Below are positions 4,413 through 5,309 of a stretch of DNA of 5,309 nt, one piece after another. The notes under the pieces were generated by a model. That model saw only the letters and a program-made list of their open reading frames with translations. It made no database searches and was not told where the DNA came from. A program made the position numbers and the translations under genes. Source of the stretch: UBA10133 sp964348455 (GTDB lineage Bacteria; Patescibacteriota; Microgenomatia; UBA1400; MFAQ01); assembly GCA_964348455.1 (NCBI GenBank), contig CAYGCQ010000044.1, forward strand, positions 1 through 5,309, read 5' to 3'. The first letter of the stretch is position 1. Each line of letters starts with the position of its first letter.

Positions 4413-5309
4413 TCATTCAATAGAACTGGAGTTAATACTCGCAGGTGTATATTGTGGCTGAAAGCTTTGGAGCTGTTGAAGTGTTTGTTTACGACACACT
4501 GATTCGCAGCCAGCTGAACCACTACAGAGCATGACCACATCTTGTCCGTCTTCATGGAGTTCGATGGCATTTACTGGCGTTACCATCAGTCCAAGTAGGA
4601 TAGAAAGAGATAACAGACTTACACTCAGACTTCTTAATCCTATTTTTTTGTAGGTGGTGTCAATTATGTCCATTGATCGGATACGCGCCTCAAGGGTATC
4701 TACACTCATTATTGCCGGCAGAAAAACTGGATGGATATCTGGCTCGTACTGGATAAGCTTTCTTAACACATCTCTCAGTGATTGTTTGTCGGTTGCCATT
4801 GTAAGTGCCGCTTTGTCAGCCTTCACCTCTCTGTCCGTTCGGTAGATTTGAATAATATCTGATACTACCGGGAAAAATGGGAAAAGCGATTCAATAATAG
4901 TTGCCAGTAGCAACGTAAGCGTATCTCGGTGTTCCAGGTGATATTTTTCGTGCCTCAGTATTACTTCGAGCTCTTTTTGACTCATAAGTTGAATAAGTCC
5001 GGTAGAAATATATATCCTGGGATTTCGTATGCCAAAACAAAACGCTTGGGGTTTAGCTTGTGTAATAACTGATACTCTCTCTTGTAGTCCTAAAGACTCA
5101 AATAAGATTGTGAGATGACCATGATCTTCGTTTTTCTTGTTTAAAAGTGCTTTTCTAAAAGCATACACACTCAAAATTGATCCAAATAATTTAAATAATG
5201 TAAACACTCCGGCAAGTAGTAATAGCCCGGCAAGAATCTTTCCATACTCTCCTGGAAGCTGAAAATTCAATGACTTTACCATCTCCTGGCAATAATACAG
5301 ACCGTGATG
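4413..5309 (-). CDS. M56/BlaR1-type membrane metallopeptidase with short Cys-rich tail (5' end uncertain)
   Basis: An ATG at 5282 gives 289 residues, but the same frame stays open for nine more codons to the window edge. AGGAG abuts that ATG with no spacer, and family members usually have more N-terminal membrane helices, so the true start is probably outside. Using 5282 numbering: a membrane segment (15-33), the conserved stretch AFCFGIRNPRIYISTGL (80-96), zinc motif HEKYH (111-115), then DREVKAD (150-156) with Glu152 as likely third zinc ligand. A hydrophobic segment (about 121-141) and a last helix (about 216-238) follow. M56 proteins of the BlaR1/MecR1 type cleave, or trigger loss of, a BlaI-type repressor after sensing a signal. 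Here the penicillin-binding sensor domain is absent; only about 50 residues follow the last helix, with Cys253, Cys259 and Cys263. I infer a thiol- or metal-responsive sensor controlling the two operators in this window. It stops with TGA, 55 nt before the dsbA-like gene. Confidence 0.88.
   Translation of the reverse strand, partial: HHGLYYCQEMVKSLNFQLPGEYGKILAGLLLLAGVFTLFKLFGSILSVYAFRKALLNKKNEDHGHLTILFESLGLQERVSVITQAKPQAFCFGIRNPRIYISTGLIQLMSQKELEVILRHEKYHLEHRDTLTLLLATIIESLFPFFPVVSDIIQIYRTDREVKADKAALTMATDKQSLRDVLRKLIQYEPDIHPVFLPAIMSVDTLEARIRSMDIIDTTYKKIGLRSLSVSLLSLSILLGLMVTPVNAIELHEDGQDVVMLCSGSAGCESVCRKQTLQQLQSFQPQYTPASINSSSIE

Noticed and set aside
4413..5309. Beta-lactam sensor BlaR1/MecR1
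   Set aside because: The penicillin-binding sensor domain is missing; only about 50 residues follow the last helix, and no beta-lactamase or penicillin-binding protein gene is in the window.

Overview
The window is a compact block of seven protein genes, all read from the minus strand, with no RNA gene, mobile element, CRISPR array or gene-free stretch longer than about 65 bases. In transcription order (right to left) they are: an M56/BlaR1-type membrane metallopeptidase (upstream end probably outside the window); a membrane-anchored DsbA-family thioredoxin-fold protein; a small polytopic membrane protein with a CxxC motif; a membrane-anchored DUF3105 protein; a two-domain multicopper oxidase; a YtkA/FixH-like Met-bearing anchored protein; and an alpha/beta hydrolase whose C-terminus runs off position 1. 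The sequence is moderately AT-rich. The genes are tightly packed, and nearly every product is a small N-terminally anchored exported protein. Both TAA and TGA serve as stops. This combination fits a small-genome bacterium, possibly of the Patescibacteria/CPR type or a Chloroflexi- or actinobacteria-like lineage. No gene here fixes the taxon, so this is only an inference.

The genes fall into two probable transcription units with the M56 gene in front. Unit 1 (about 4397 to 2402) is dsbA-like, CxxC membrane protein, DUF3105; the genes are separated by 4 and 2 nt. Unit 2 (about 2400 to 1 and beyond) is multicopper oxidase, YtkA-like protein, alpha/beta hydrolase, with gaps of 26 and 11 nt. Each unit starts with a sigma70-like promoter: TTGACA/18 bp/TACACT for unit 1 and TTGAAA/17 bp/TACACT for unit 2. 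In both, the -10 hexamer lies inside a nearly identical 17-bp inverted repeat. The copy in front of dsbA is a perfect palindrome, TACTACA-TAG-TGTAGTA; the copy in front of the oxidase differs at one base. Its TACA...TGTA half-sites resemble operators of the BlaI/MecI/CopY repressor family.

An M56 peptidase is the usual signalling partner of a BlaI-type repressor. The most economical reading is therefore a repressor-plus-protease switch (repressor gene expected just upstream, beyond position 5309) that jointly induces an extracytoplasmic disulfide-forming module and an extracytoplasmic copper-oxidase module. The M56 protein has no penicillin-binding sensor domain. After its last membrane helix there are only about 50 residues, holding a C-x5-C-x3-C cluster, which suggests a thiol, metal or redox signal rather than a beta-lactam. 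This regulon model is the most interesting feature of the window. It is inferred from sites and gene neighbourhood, not demonstrated.
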